Of a stretch of DNA of 64,000 nucleotides, positions 9,236 through 17,402 are shown in pieces. The first letter of the stretch is position 1. Every line of letters starts with the position of its first letter. Origin of the DNA: Sphaerisporangium sp. TRM90804 (lineage in GTDB: Bacteria > Actinomycetota > Actinomycetes > Streptosporangiales > Streptosporangiaceae); contig NZ_JARWAC010000030.1 in the NCBI RefSeq assembly GCF_029846175.1, positions 62,001-126,000 of the forward strand, written 5' to 3'. The notes beneath the pieces are model-generated. The model saw only the letters and a list, made by a program, of their open reading frames with translations, was not told the DNA's origin and did not search any database. Position numbers and translations under genes: made by a program.

Positions 9236-10321
9236 TCAGCGGCCGTGGTTGACGGCCTCGGTGGTCGACCGCTCGGCGGCGACCCAGTTGCCCGCCGCCG
9301 TCCGCAGCCCGGGAAGCCACTTGCCCAGCGTGTCGCGCCCGGCGGCGAGCTGCCGCGTCGCGGTGTCGCGCATGGTGGCGTGCGCGAAGAAGAGGTGGAC
9401 GCCGATGGCGCCGAAGCCCGGCGCCCCGACCTGGATGTCGCCGGCGAAGTCGTGCGCGCCCTGGAGCGTCTTGCCGGCGCCGGCGTCGAGGTCGTCGCCC
9501 AGGGCTTTGATCGACGCGGGGTGGATCCTCCTCATGGCGTCCGCCTGGGCGGCGGGCGCGGCGCGGAACCCGGCGGGCGCGCCGCCCTCGACCTCCTTGG
9601 GCCAGTGCACGGGCCGCACGGCGTCCTCGAACGCCGGGGCGGCGCGGGTGCCGATGTGGAAGCCGCCCGCGCCGCCGGCGACGGCCGTCCCGAGGATGCC
9701 CAGGCCCGTGAGCGCCGAGGACTTCACGCCCAGCCCCACGGCCGTGCTCGCCAGGAGCTGGGCCATGGCCACGTTGACCTTGGCGAGGCCGCTGACGAGT
9801 ACGCGGATCGCCATGCCGGCCCGCAGCATGGCCGTGTTCGCCACGTATGTCACCTCGGCCTCGATGGGCGGCAGCACCGCGGCCGCGAGAAGCGGCGCCA
9901 CGTAGCCGAGCATCGCCGACCCGATCGCCGCAGAGGACACGCCCGCCATGCTGTAGGCCACGGCGGTGCCCTTCAGCGCGGAGTCGAGGTCGTCGTACAT
10001 CGCCGCCGCCTGCGCCAGCGTCTGCTGGTAGGGCCGGACGCGGTGCTCAAGGAACGCCTTCTTGCCCTTCTCGGCCCAGTCGTCGGAGCCGGCTCGCCGC
10101 TCCACGGCCTCGGCCATCTCGGCGCCGGCCGCGCGGACGCGCTTGGCGACCTCGGCGTAGCGGTCGCCCGCATGCCAGATCTGGGCCGGATCGGAGACCA
10201 CGGCGCCCAGCACGACCGCGAGCGGCCGGGCGAGCGGGAAGACGACGGCGGCGCCGGAGGCGCTCGCGGCCCCGATGGTGCTCGGCGCCGAGGTGACCAC
10301 ATCGCTCGGTGCGACGCCCAT
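9236..10321 (-). CDS. WXG100/LXG-like protein, possible type VII secretion substrate
   Basis: 361 residues from the ATG at 10321, chosen because GGAG precedes it by six bases; a GTG nine codons earlier has no ribosome site. Residues 25-115 are predicted helical and contain DDWAEKGKKAF, a W-x-x-x-G turn resembling WXG100/ESX proteins but not a strict WXG. An Ala/Gly-rich hydrophobic helical region follows (about 120-235), then a C-terminal domain with no recognised motif. No signal peptide is seen. No ESX genes lie in the window, so any secretion would use machinery encoded elsewhere. Confidence 0.5.
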   Translation of the reverse strand: MGVAPSDVVTSAPSTIGAASASGAAVVFPLARPLAVVLGAVVSDPAQIWHAGDRYAEVAKRVRAAGAEMAEAVERRAGSDDWAEKGKKAFLEHRVRPYQQTLAQAAAMYDDLDSALKGTAVAYSMAGVSSAAIGSAMLGYVAPLLAAAVLPPIEAEVTYVANTAMLRAGMAIRVLVSGLAKVNVAMAQLLASTAVGLGVKSSALTGLGILGTAVAGGAGGFHIGTRAAPAFEDAVRPVHWPKEVEGGAPAGFRAAPAAQADAMRRIHPASIKALGDDLDAGAGKTLQGAHDFAGDIQVGAPGFGAIGVHLFFAHATMRDTATRQLAAGRDTLGKWLPGLRTAAGNWVAAERSTTEAVNHGR

Positions 10322-10412
10322 GCTGATCTCCAAGGAGCCGGCGGACACGTGGCGATCACCAACGCTAGGGAAGCTGGGCCCGGCTTGGCAACATCACCGC
10401 CGCGGCGCGGGG

Positions 10413-10486
10413 TGGGGTCGGTGGGATTCGAACCCACACTGTCAGGTACCTAAAACCTGTGCCTCCTGCCATTGGGCTACGACCCC
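10413..10486 (-). tRNA. tRNA with UAG (leucine-box) anticodon but class I fold
   Basis: All arms pair. The acceptor stem is GGGGTCG/CGACCCC with discriminator A. The D arm is GCCC-N9-AGGC. The anticodon stem is CAGGT/ACCTG with loop TTTAGGT, giving anticodon UAG (reads CUA, Leu). The variable loop is only five bases (ACAGT), and the T arm is GTGGG-TTCGAAT-CCCAC. No CCA is encoded. Bacterial leucine tRNAs normally have a long class II variable arm, so identity is uncertain despite the anticodon. Confidence 0.85.
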
Positions 10487-10565
10487 GGAGCCGTGGGCGG
10501 CTTGCGCCATCTTAGTTGAGCCGGGCGCGAGTGCCGTACCGGTACACCGGCCCGCGCGCCGGGCT

Positions 10566-11039
10566 TCAGGGCAGGTCGAGCTCTCTGCGCAGCCGGGCCA
10601 CGTGGCCGGTGGCCTTCACGTTGTACTGCGCCTTCTCGATCTTCCCGTCGGCGTCGATGACGAAGGTCGACCGCAGGACGCCGACCGTGGTGCGGCCGTA
10701 CATCGTCTTCTCGCCGTAGGCGCCGTACGCCTTGTGCACCGCGAGGTCGACGTCGGACAGCAGCGGGAACGTCAGGGCGTCGCGCTCGACGAACTTCGCC
10801 AGCTTGGCGGGGGAGTCCTTGGACACACCCAGCACGACGAACCCGGCGGCCGTCAGGCCCGCGAGGCTGTCGCGGAAGTCGCAGGCCTGCGTGGTGCACC
10901 CGGGGGTCATGGCGGCGGGGTAGAAGTAGAGGATGACCCGCTTGCCGCGAAAGTCGTCGAGGTCGACGTCGCGTCCTTCGGCGTCGAGCAGGGTGAATCC
11001 GGGGGCGGCGTCGCCGGGCTCAAGCTTGGTCTCAGTCAC
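10566..11039 (-). CDS. bcp: Thioredoxin-dependent thiol peroxidase (peroxiredoxin Q/Bcp)
   Basis: 157 residues, the usual length for the AhpC/TSA Bcp subfamily. It reduces hydrogen peroxide and organic or lipid hydroperoxides in the cytoplasm, using thioredoxin as donor. Peroxidatic Cys48 sits in PAAMTPGCTTQAC, and the resolving cysteine is Cys53, five residues later as in Bcp alpha-type enzymes. The start is a GTG. The tRNA gene lies 79 bases downstream on the same strand. Confidence 0.95.
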   Translation of the reverse strand: MTETKLEPGDAAPGFTLLDAEGRDVDLDDFRGKRVILYFYPAAMTPGCTTQACDFRDSLAGLTAAGFVVLGVSKDSPAKLAKFVERDALTFPLLSDVDLAVHKAYGAYGEKTMYGRTTVGVLRSTFVIDADGKIEKAQYNVKATGHVARLRRELDLP

Positions 11040-11162
11040 GGAGACAACTTACCGGCATGCCCCTCGTCCCGGATGGTGCCGGTAACTGACAGACTGATCG
11101 CTGCAACGTGGAGGCGGGCCGGCCGGGGCGGCCCGTCCGGTATTAAGGAGATAGGGGAGCGC

Positions 11163-11510
11163 ATGGCGGACACCGACCCCGAGGCGCTGGAGCGGAACAT
11201 CGCGCGCACCAGGGCGGAGCTGGCTGTCACCGTCGACGCCATCGTCAACCGCGTGAGCCCCAAGCGGGTCGCGGAGCGTGGTGTCGCCAAGGTGAGGGCC
11301 AACGCCGAACATCTGGTGGCGACGGCCCGCGACATGATCGGCGGCGTGGCCTCCCCAGCCGGGTCCGCCGAGCCTCTCGTGCTGGAGCCGGGGGAGTACT
11401 CCTCGCGGGACGCCGAGCCCGCGCGCGCCGTGGCGCCGGTCCTGATCGGCGTGGGCGCGGTGGTCTTCGTCGGAGCGGCCATCGCCCTCTGGCGCCGCCG
11501 TCGCCGGTAG
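11163..11510 (+). CDS. DUF3618-type membrane-tethered protein
   Basis: 115 residues. Residues 1-70 match the DUF3618 pattern (ADTDPEALERNIARTRAELAVTVDAI followed by VSPKRVAERG, here split for brevity): an amphipathic helical region predicted to lie in the cytoplasm. A single TM segment at about 92-110 ends in five arginines. AAGGAG and GGGGAG tracts precede the ATG at 11163. The family is common in actinobacteria beside phage-holin-like and DUF proteins of envelope function, and its role is not established. It is divergent from bcp across about 120 bases. Confidence 0.85.
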   Translation: MADTDPEALERNIARTRAELAVTVDAIVNRVSPKRVAERGVAKVRANAEHLVATARDMIGGVASPAGSAEPLVLEPGEYSSRDAEPARAVAPVLIGVGAVVFVGAAIALWRRRRR

Positions 11511-11798
11511 CCGTCTCCGGGCGGTCCGAGGGCGCCGTCTCATGCGGGCACGCGTGAGACGGGGGAGAGTTCGCTGCGGGTTCTTCTCGCCTGCGGCTGG
11601 GGCGCGGCTCCCGGTGGCGGTGTAGGTCACGCCTGGATCCGGTGGAGCGGGCCGGTGGTTCAGCCTGGCCTGGGAAATCTCCGCGGACTTTCGTCGTCCG
11701 CGTTTTCTCGTGTTTCCGGTGAAGCGGTCCGGTCTGTTTCCTGTGCGGGTATTGGCGGGGGAGAATCGTTTATCCGGTTGCCTCTGTTCGCGTATCGA
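11511..11798. other. Intergenic region with one hairpin
   Basis: Between two convergent genes. CCGTCTCA (11535-11542) pairs with TGAGACGG (11555-11562) about 25 bases after the DUF3618 stop and is a plausible terminator. The remaining 230 bases show no gene or clear motif and are less GC-rich near 11690-11800. Confidence 0.5.
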
Positions 11799-12086
11799 TT
11801 AGTCCCAGGTGGTGCCGTTGTCGTCGGCGGGGATCTCGCCCTCGGCGAGCAGCTTGGCGGAGTCCCAGGTGGTGCCGTCGTCGTCGCTGGTGGAGGCGGA
11901 GTCCCAGGTGGTGCCGTCCTTGTCGGCGGGGGTGTCCCAGGTGGTGCCGGCCACGACGTGGGTGCTTGGGGCGTACTCGGCGGCCTGGCTCGTGGCGGCG
12001 TAGAGGCCGATCGCGGCGGTGAGGGAGACGGCGGCGGAGACGAAGCCGGCGGAGATCTTGGCGGTGAGGGAGGTCGTGGAGTTCAT
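11799..12086 (-). CDS. Small secreted acidic peptide with four GTTWD repeats
   Basis: 95 residues from the ATG at 12086, which has AGAGGA upstream. Residues 1-36 form a Sec signal peptide (MNSTTSLTAK, hydrophobic core, ATSQA cleavage region). The mature part of about 60 residues is acidic and contains GTTWD four times, the last copy forming the C-terminus. Three copies sit in a D-x-(D/N)-G-T-T-W-D context, resembling a calcium-binding DxDG loop. I do not recognise a family. No ATP-grasp, radical-SAM or peptidase gene typical of a RiPP locus is nearby. It could be a calcium-binding secreted peptide or a modified-peptide precursor acted on by enzymes encoded elsewhere. Confidence 0.75.
   Translation of the reverse strand: MNSTTSLTAKISAGFVSAAVSLTAAIGLYAATSQAAEYAPSTHVVAGTTWDTPADKDGTTWDSASTSDDDGTTWDSAKLLAEGEIPADDNGTTWD
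11802..11948 (-). repeat. Four 15-bp GTTWD-coding repeats
   Basis: The identical + strand block GTCCCAGGTGGTGCC occurs at 11802-11816, 11862-11876, 11901-11915 and 11934-11948. Spacing is irregular (18-45 bases), so only the GTTWD codons are strictly conserved, which suggests selection at protein level or recent copying. Confidence 0.9.
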
Positions 12087-12175
12087 TTCTTTTTCCTCTT
12101 TCCGGTGGTTGTTTTGTTTTCTTCTCGCACAACCAACTCTCCGCTTTTCGAGGCTTCGGAACCAGATGAATGGAC

Positions 12176-12210
12176 GGCAGCAAGCTGCCCGCCGATGGCA
12201 CCTTGCTGCC
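12176..12210 (-). terminator. Hairpin downstream of the alanine-racemase-fold gene
   Basis: GGCAGCAAG (12176-12184) pairs with CTTGCTGCC (12202-12210). It lies 76-110 bases past the stop of the minus-strand gene at 12286 and about 90 bases before the start of the peptide gene. It could act as terminator or as an element in the peptide gene's promoter region. There is no T-run. Confidence 0.4.
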
Positions 12211-12285
12211 ACCCCCCGCGCCCTTTGCGTGTGGGCAGGTGAGATCCCAGGTCAGAGCGGTGCTCGACCCGTCGCCGTCAGGGCC

Positions 12286-13473
12286 TCAGAGGAACGTCCG
12301 GCCCTCGCCCCGGTAGGTCGGCACGGTCTCGACGACCTGATCGCCCTCGACCAGGTGCAGGACGTCGAAGCGCTCGCACAGCTCCCCTGCCTTGGCGTGG
12401 CGGAACCACACGCGGTCGCCGATGCGCAGGTCGCTCGCGGCGGGGCCGAGCAGCGGGGTCTGCACCTCGCCCGCGCCCTCCCGGGGGTCGTACCGCAGGC
12501 CGGGCGGCAGGTACGGCTGCGGCAGCCGGGACGGGCCCGCTGAGCCGGAGGCGTGGTAGCCGCCGCCCAGCACGGTCACGACGCCGGGCGCGGGCCGGCG
12601 CACGACGGGAAGGGCGAACAGGGCGGCGGGGCGGCCGGTGAAGCCCCGGTAGAAGTCGAAGAGCCGCGGGTGGAAGATGCCCGACCCGCCGGCGACCTCG
12701 GTGACGGCCTTCTCGCGCACGGTCTTCTCGATCGAGCCGGTGCCGCCGCCGTTCACGAACTCCAGGTCGGCCACCTGCCGTACGGCCTGGACGACCCGGC
12801 CCCGGCGCGCGGCCAGCTCCCGCATCGAACGGCCCTGCACGGCGCGCAGCACGCGGCCGTACGGCCCGCCTACCCGGTCGCCGACGCCCGCCACCTGGGC
12901 CTCGTACGCCATCAGCCCGACCAGCCGGAACCCCGGACGCTTGGCGACCTCGGCGGCGAGCGCCGCCGCCTCCCCGGGCTCGCGGACGGGGGAGCGCAGC
13001 ACGCCGGCACGGAACCTGCCTCCCATGGCGACGAACCCGGCGTCGATGTCGAGGCACACACGCACGTCGCGGCGCGAGGCGACGCCCGCGACCGCCTCGT
13101 CCACCAGGTCGAGGTGCTCGGGGCAGTCGACCATCACCGTGATCTCGCGGCTCGCTCGCTCGTCTGCAGCCAGCGCCGCCAGAGCCGTGGCGTCGGCGGT
13201 CGGGTAGGCCACCAGAATGTCGGTGACCCCCTCGGCCGCCAGCCAAAGCGCCTCGGGCAGCGTGAACGCCATGACGCCCGAGAACCCGGCCATGCCGAGC
13301 ACCCGCCGCAGGACGTCACGGCACCGGATCGACTTGCTGGCCACCCGGATCGGCTTCCCGCGCGCCCGCCGCGCCATCGCGCCCCCGTTGGCCCGCATCG
13401 CCTCCAGGTCGAGGATCGCGAAGGGGGGTTCCAGACCGGCGGTGGCACGATCGTAGCGCTGGCGCTCGTCCAT
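12286..13473 (-). CDS. PLP enzyme of the alanine racemase fold (amino acid deaminase/aldolase)
   Basis: 395 residues. The N-terminal TIM barrel carries the PLP lysine Lys47 in IRVASKSIRC. Further motifs are VCLDIDAGF, GLMAYEAQ and FVNGGGTGSIE for phosphate binding. A C-terminal beta domain starts near residue 285 (GVVTVLGGGYHASG...) and ends with RIGDRVWFRHAKAGE. It resembles D-threonine aldolase/D-serine deaminase-like proteins rather than true alanine racemases. A role in D-amino acid or beta-hydroxy amino acid catabolism is likely but the substrate is not determined. It is a single gene, with the SSI-like gene upstream on the same strand 41 bases away. Confidence 0.85.
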   Translation of the reverse strand: MDERQRYDRATAGLEPPFAILDLEAMRANGGAMARRARGKPIRVASKSIRCRDVLRRVLGMAGFSGVMAFTLPEALWLAAEGVTDILVAYPTADATALAALAADERASREITVMVDCPEHLDLVDEAVAGVASRRDVRVCLDIDAGFVAMGGRFRAGVLRSPVREPGEAAALAAEVAKRPGFRLVGLMAYEAQVAGVGDRVGGPYGRVLRAVQGRSMRELAARRGRVVQAVRQVADLEFVNGGGTGSIEKTVREKAVTEVAGGSGIFHPRLFDFYRGFTGRPAALFALPVVRRPAPGVVTVLGGGYHASGSAGPSRLPQPYLPPGLRYDPREGAGEVQTPLLGPAASDLRIGDRVWFRHAKAGELCERFDVLHLVEGDQVVETVPTYRGEGRTFL

Positions 13474-13514
13474 GCCCGCAGCCTAGACCGGCGGCGCTCA
13501 CCGGGGCCCGGCCG

Positions 13515-14039
13515 TCAGAACTCCACCACCGACCTCAGCGTGTTGCGCAGCTCGCAGTTGTTGCTGAAAGTGCGCACCGACAGGACGAAGTGATCGTCCC
13601 AGACGCCGACCGACGACACCGTCTCGGGCTCGTAGATGGCCGGGCAGACCACGTGCGAAGACGGCCTGAGCCGCTGGATGTCCCCCCCGGCGGCTTTGAG
13701 CAGCGCGCACGCCTGCGCCGGCCGCGGATGGGTGCCACCCCCCTTGGGCGAGCACTGCACCACGGCGGCCCGGGCGGGCGGCACGAGGATCGGGCCCTGG
13801 CCGACCACGAGCACCAGGGCGCGGGCCGGCGCCGGCGCCGGCGCCTTCTCCGGTGCGGGCCCGTCGCCGCCCGCGACCTCGGGCGTGACGGCGGAGCCGG
13901 CCGGCGCTTCGGAGGTCGCGACGGGGTCGTCCGCGGGCGGTTCACCGGCCGCGCCCGCGCTCGCCGCCGTCTGACACACCACGGTTGTCATACCGATGGC
14001 CAGGACGAGGCTGGCCATCCGTCCCAGATCAGCTTTCAC
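13515..14039 (-). CDS. Secreted subtilisin inhibitor-like (SSI family) protein
   Basis: 174 residues. A signal peptide occupies roughly 1-30, followed by an unusually long Ala/Pro/Glu linker (31-72) and an SSI domain (72-174). The four SSI cysteines are present: Cys96, Cys111, Cys132 and Cys162, with the family pattern C-x-P-x-GG-x-HP near 96-105. The reactive-site loop reads CPAIYEPE, so by alignment with SSI (CPMVYDP) P1 is Ala134 and P1' is Ile135. It follows a subtilase gene by 54 bases on the same strand, suggesting co-expression and inhibition of that or another secreted serine protease. Confidence 0.85.
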   Translation of the reverse strand: MKADLGRMASLVLAIGMTTVVCQTAASAGAAGEPPADDPVATSEAPAGSAVTPEVAGGDGPAPEKAPAPAPARALVLVVGQGPILVPPARAAVVQCSPKGGGTHPRPAQACALLKAAGGDIQRLRPSSHVVCPAIYEPETVSSVGVWDDHFVLSVRTFSNNCELRNTLRSVVEF

Positions 14040-14093
14040 TCGTATCCCCCGAACGTTTGGCTGGTGACGATCCGGGCTTTTCCGTGCGAGGTG

Positions 14094-15344
14094 TCAGAGC
14101 CCGGCGGTGTACAGGAGCCTGTTCCTCGTGGAACTGGTCAACCCCCGCACCGCGTCGGGGGTGGTCGCGGTGACGATCCGTTTGAGTAGGGCGGCGGTGT
14201 CTCCGTCGCCGTAGGCCTGCTTGAACAGGGCGCCGACGCCGGCGGCGTAGGGAGACGCGAAGGAGGTTCCACTGCCCACGGTGCTGCCGCCGCCCCTTCT
14301 GGCCGAGATGACGGCCGCGCCGGGCGCGATGAGGTCGACGCAGGGGCCGCGGTTGCTGAACGGGGCGATGGTGTCGTTGATGGTGGAGGCCCCGACGGTG
14401 AGCACCCGCGGGGCGCTGGCCGGGGAGATGGTGCACGCGTCGACGGTGCTGTTGCCGGCGGCCGTGCTCACGAACACGCCTGCGTCGGCCAGCGCGGTGG
14501 CGGCGAAGTTGGCGGCGTCGGACCTGGGACCGCCGAGGGAGGCGTTGGCGACGGCCGGCTTGACGGCGTTGGCGGCCACCCAGTCGAAACCGGCGATGAT
14601 CTGGGAGTACGCGCCGGAGCCGTTGCAGCCGAGCACGCGGACCGGGGCGAGCTTGACGCCGCGCGCCACCCCCCAGGTGGTGCCGCCGACGATGCCGGCG
14701 ACCGTGGTGCCGTGGCCCAGGCAGTCGTTGGTGCCGTACCCGTCGTTGACGGCGCTGAAGCCGGGAGCGATGCGGCCGGTGAACTGGGTGTGGGCCCGGT
14801 CGATGCCGCTGTCGATGATGTAGGCGGTCACCCCGGCGCCGGTGCGCGTGGAGTTGTACATGCGGTTGAGCGGTAGCCTGCGCTGGTCGATGCGGTCGAG
14901 GCCCCAGGAGGCGGTGGGCGCGGTGGGCGGAGCCTCCCGGGCGGGGCCGGTCGGGCGTGATGGCAGGTCGAAGGCGTAGGCCAGAGCGTCCTGCTCGATC
15001 GCGACGACCGCCGGATGGTAGCGCAGGTCGTTGAGCTGGGCCGGTGTCAGCCGGGCGGCGAACCCGGTGACCACCTTCTGGTAGGTGTGCAGGGGCTTCA
15101 CGTCCGGCGGGATGACGACCCCGAACGAGCCCGCGCCTTCCTTGAGCCTGACGATGTACTGGCCGGGGATGGCTGAGGACGGTGGGGCCGGCTTCACCTC
15201 CACTGGAGGGCGTGGGGGGGTGGTCGTGCCGGCCTGTGCGGCCGAGGACACCACGAGCACGGCGCCGAGCAGCGCCAGCCCGGGCAGCGTCCGCGTGAGG
15301 CCTTTCGTGGTCATTCGGATGGTGGATGCGGGGCGCACTCTCAT
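14094..15344 (-). CDS. Secreted subtilisin-like serine protease (S8, proteinase K-like)
   Basis: 416 residues if started at the ATG at 15344 (GAGAG six bases upstream). Other in-frame starts are at 15383 and 15314. The order is signal peptide ending near SSAAQAG, inhibitor I9 propeptide (IPGQYIVRLKEG ... IEQDALA), then the catalytic domain. The triad is Asp178 in IIDSGID, His211 in LGHGTTVAG and Ser361 in GTSFASP. The C-terminus ends shortly after the S8 fold, with no P/Homo B domain. It is exported and probably autoprocessed. The SSI-like gene directly downstream is the likely inhibitor partner. Confidence 0.93.
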   Translation of the reverse strand: MRVRPASTIRMTTKGLTRTLPGLALLGAVLVVSSAAQAGTTTPPRPPVEVKPAPPSSAIPGQYIVRLKEGAGSFGVVIPPDVKPLHTYQKVVTGFAARLTPAQLNDLRYHPAVVAIEQDALAYAFDLPSRPTGPAREAPPTAPTASWGLDRIDQRRLPLNRMYNSTRTGAGVTAYIIDSGIDRAHTQFTGRIAPGFSAVNDGYGTNDCLGHGTTVAGIVGGTTWGVARGVKLAPVRVLGCNGSGAYSQIIAGFDWVAANAVKPAVANASLGGPRSDAANFAATALADAGVFVSTAAGNSTVDACTISPASAPRVLTVGASTINDTIAPFSNRGPCVDLIAPGAAVISARRGGGSTVGSGTSFASPYAAGVGALFKQAYGDGDTAALLKRIVTATTPDAVRGLTSSTRNRLLYTAGL

Positions 15345-15543
15345 CGCGACTCTCTCGGATCGGCTGGCGCGGCTGAGGGACAACCGCGCGACTACAGAAA
15401 GTAGTGATCAACTACCCGAGGTGATCATTGTTACTCTCCGTGACCGTATCCCTTGAAGTCAAGATCGCCCCAGCACCCTCCCGTCCACGCGCCCTGCACC
15501 ACCACCTGACCGGTGTCTGTGATCAACCGGTCCCCGCCCCCCG

Positions 15544-15974
15544 AATGGTGCCTTCGGCGCGCCTTCTGAGGGCGACCCTCATTCAGCCCGCCCGGCCCCG
15601 TCGCGCGGGCAGCCGCCCTGGCCCGCCCTCCTCCGGTCGCCGGCAGCCGTCTCGTTCCGCTCTCCACCCCCGCGGGCAGCCGTCCGGGGGGTGTTTCGCC
15701 TGTCATGTGCCTATTGTCGGCGCCGCGTCGGCGGGATGTGGTGCGGTGAAGTCGGCGCCGTCGTACGTCGCCCAGCCCGGCGAGCGCTCGTGAGGCGTGG
15801 CGTCTTCGGGTGCCCGGGGCGGCGGTCATCGCTACCATGCCGGTCCACCGGGCGCATGCGGGTGCGCTGTGCCTCTGGCCGATCGCTCTGCCACTCGTCC
15901 TTCGGCGACCGGACAGTCGCCCGCGCCACCGTGGGCGGCGAATCGCCTTGAGGAAGCGCGCCGAAGGCACCATT
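15544..15974. mobile_element. 431-bp stretch bounded by inverted repeats (possible MITE or decayed IS)
   Basis: AATGGTGCCTTCGGCGCGC begins at 15544 and its exact reverse complement ends at 15974. Similarity continues weakly for about 13 more bases on each side (8 of 13). The interior has no coherent ORF but contains three copies of GGCAGCCG. No clear target-site duplication is visible at the borders, so insertion by transposition is a hypothesis. The surrounding 15345-16094 gap otherwise contains only the protease promoter region. Confidence 0.4.
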
Positions 15975-16094
15975 TCCGAGGGCGACGGCACGTTGGCCGC
16001 AAGCGGCGACAGAGGTGCGGGCCGCCCGTGGGAATGGCCCCAGGCGCCGGGACGGGTTGTCGCGGCGCCTGGGGCCGGGTGCGGCCGGGGGAGG

Positions 16095-17315
16095 TCAGTG
16101 GGAGGAGCGCTTGGGTTCGAGCTTGTCGTCGTGGCAGCTTCGCGGGGCGGAGACCGGGTTGCAGCGGACCGCGCGTCCGCCGGGGAGCTCGGCGACGAAG
16201 TCGCTGTCGTACCTGGCGGCCATGCCGACCGTGGGGAAGTCGGTGCTCACGAGCTGGGCCCCGCTGGACAGCGAGATCTCCACGCGGCTGAACTCCTCAT
16301 TGATCACGGTCTTCAGCGGCTCGTCCGACCGCGTGCGCACGATGTACCCGCGCTGGACGAGGTCGCGGATGGCGGCGGCGTTCTCGCCCCGCGGGTCGTT
16401 CACCATGGTGATCGCCGCGTCCGGGTCGCCGGGGTTGCCCCGGGTGAAGACCGCGCGGCCTTCGAGGTTGGGCCGGCCCGCGACGTACATGTCGCGGATC
16501 GCGCCGGGGCCGCCGTTGTCGAAGAAGAACAGCACCTTGCCGCGCGCCCAGTCGAGCGTCGGCCAGCCGTTCTTCAGGATCGACCGCTCCAGCGTCAGGC
16601 CGGGCCGCCGCAGGTCGTCGGCGGTGATCAGGTCGGACTCGGCGAAGACGGAGCGGATCTCGCGGTCGATGCCGTCCAGCAGGGCCGGGTCCCAGGCCGG
16701 GCTCACCGCGCCGCCCAGCTTCTCCCAGCGGTCGTCGGTCTGCTTCAGTTCGAGCTGCATGATGATCGGCACGTGCCCGCGGTTGGCGCGCGACCACGTC
16801 CGCACCTGCTGCATGCACGCGACGAACGTCCGGCAGGTGGAGTTGTAGTCCTGGTCGGCGACGTGCAGCACCTTCATGCCGGGCGCGGCCATCGCGGGGT
16901 CGTCGATCGGGCCCAGCCCGGCCTGCTTGCGGGCGAGCGGGTGCTGGTAGAGCCCGCCGTCCGGGTCGGGCAGCAGGTCGAACTCAAGGGCGCGCACGTT
17001 CTGCCTGCCGAGCAGGTCGGCGATGGAGGCGTGCGAGTAGAACCCCCACGTCGGGTAACCAGGGTCGATCTTGAGGGACTCCGCCAGCTCAACGCCCTGC
17101 ATCTCGCGGTGGTAGGCGTTGTGGGCGCCCATGAACTGGATCTGGTTCATCCGGACGTTCCCGGCGGCCCCGTGGGTCGCGGCGGCCGGTGCCGCCAGGC
17201 TCGCCGGCTGGGCGGGGGCCTGCTGGGCCAGGACGGCGGCCGGCACGGCGGTGGACGCGGCGACCGTGGCGACGGCGGCGGCGACCATGGCGGCAAGGCG
17301 GGCAAAGGTACTCAT
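16095..17315 (-). CDS. Secreted Ca2+-dependent PI-PLC C1-like protein
   Basis: 406 residues starting at an ATG with GGAGGG six bases upstream. The signal peptide spans about 1-30. The PLC-like TIM-barrel motifs are present: FMGAHNAYH (first catalytic His), RALEFDLLPDPDGG (metal/active-site acids), YQHP, and a C-terminal FPTVGMAARYDSDFVAELPGG ending (shown partially). These match the phosphatidylinositol-specific phospholipase C1-like family. Members are exported and thought to cleave phosphoinositides or other phosphodiesters, and substrate preference is unproven here. It stands alone, with its 3' end facing the inverted-repeat stretch. Confidence 0.85.
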   Translation of the reverse strand: MSTFARLAAMVAAAVATVAASTAVPAAVLAQQAPAQPASLAAPAAATHGAAGNVRMNQIQFMGAHNAYHREMQGVELAESLKIDPGYPTWGFYSHASIADLLGRQNVRALEFDLLPDPDGGLYQHPLARKQAGLGPIDDPAMAAPGMKVLHVADQDYNSTCRTFVACMQQVRTWSRANRGHVPIIMQLELKQTDDRWEKLGGAVSPAWDPALLDGIDREIRSVFAESDLITADDLRRPGLTLERSILKNGWPTLDWARGKVLFFFDNGGPGAIRDMYVAGRPNLEGRAVFTRGNPGDPDAAITMVNDPRGENAAAIRDLVQRGYIVRTRSDEPLKTVINEEFSRVEISLSSGAQLVSTDFPTVGMAARYDSDFVAELPGGRAVRCNPVSAPRSCHDDKLEPKRSSH

Positions 17316-17402
17316 AAGTCCCTCCGAGTGGTGACAACCCCCGGAGGCTAGAAAGCCCTCGTGTCCCTGTGGTGACGGCGGATCACTGCGGGATCATCCG
17401 CA

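Noticed and set aside
10413-10486. tRNA as an amber suppressor because the anticodon reads UAG
   Set aside because: An amber suppressor needs anticodon CUA; UAG reads the leucine codon CUA.
11799-12086. GTTWD peptide as a graspetide or lasso peptide precursor
   Set aside because: It has a Sec-type signal peptide and no ATP-grasp, cyclase or peptidase gene nearby; kept only as one possible explanation.
13515-14039. SSI-like gene as a lipoprotein because of a cysteine at residue 22
   Set aside because: The sequence around Cys22 (TTVVCQ) does not form a lipobox; a normal signal peptide is more likely.
15431-15991. Open frames of 120-190 codons inside the inverted-repeat stretch
   Set aside because: Both strands are open because of high GC, the products are Arg/Pro/Gly-rich with no motif, and part of the similarity between the two strands simply reflects the inverted repeat.
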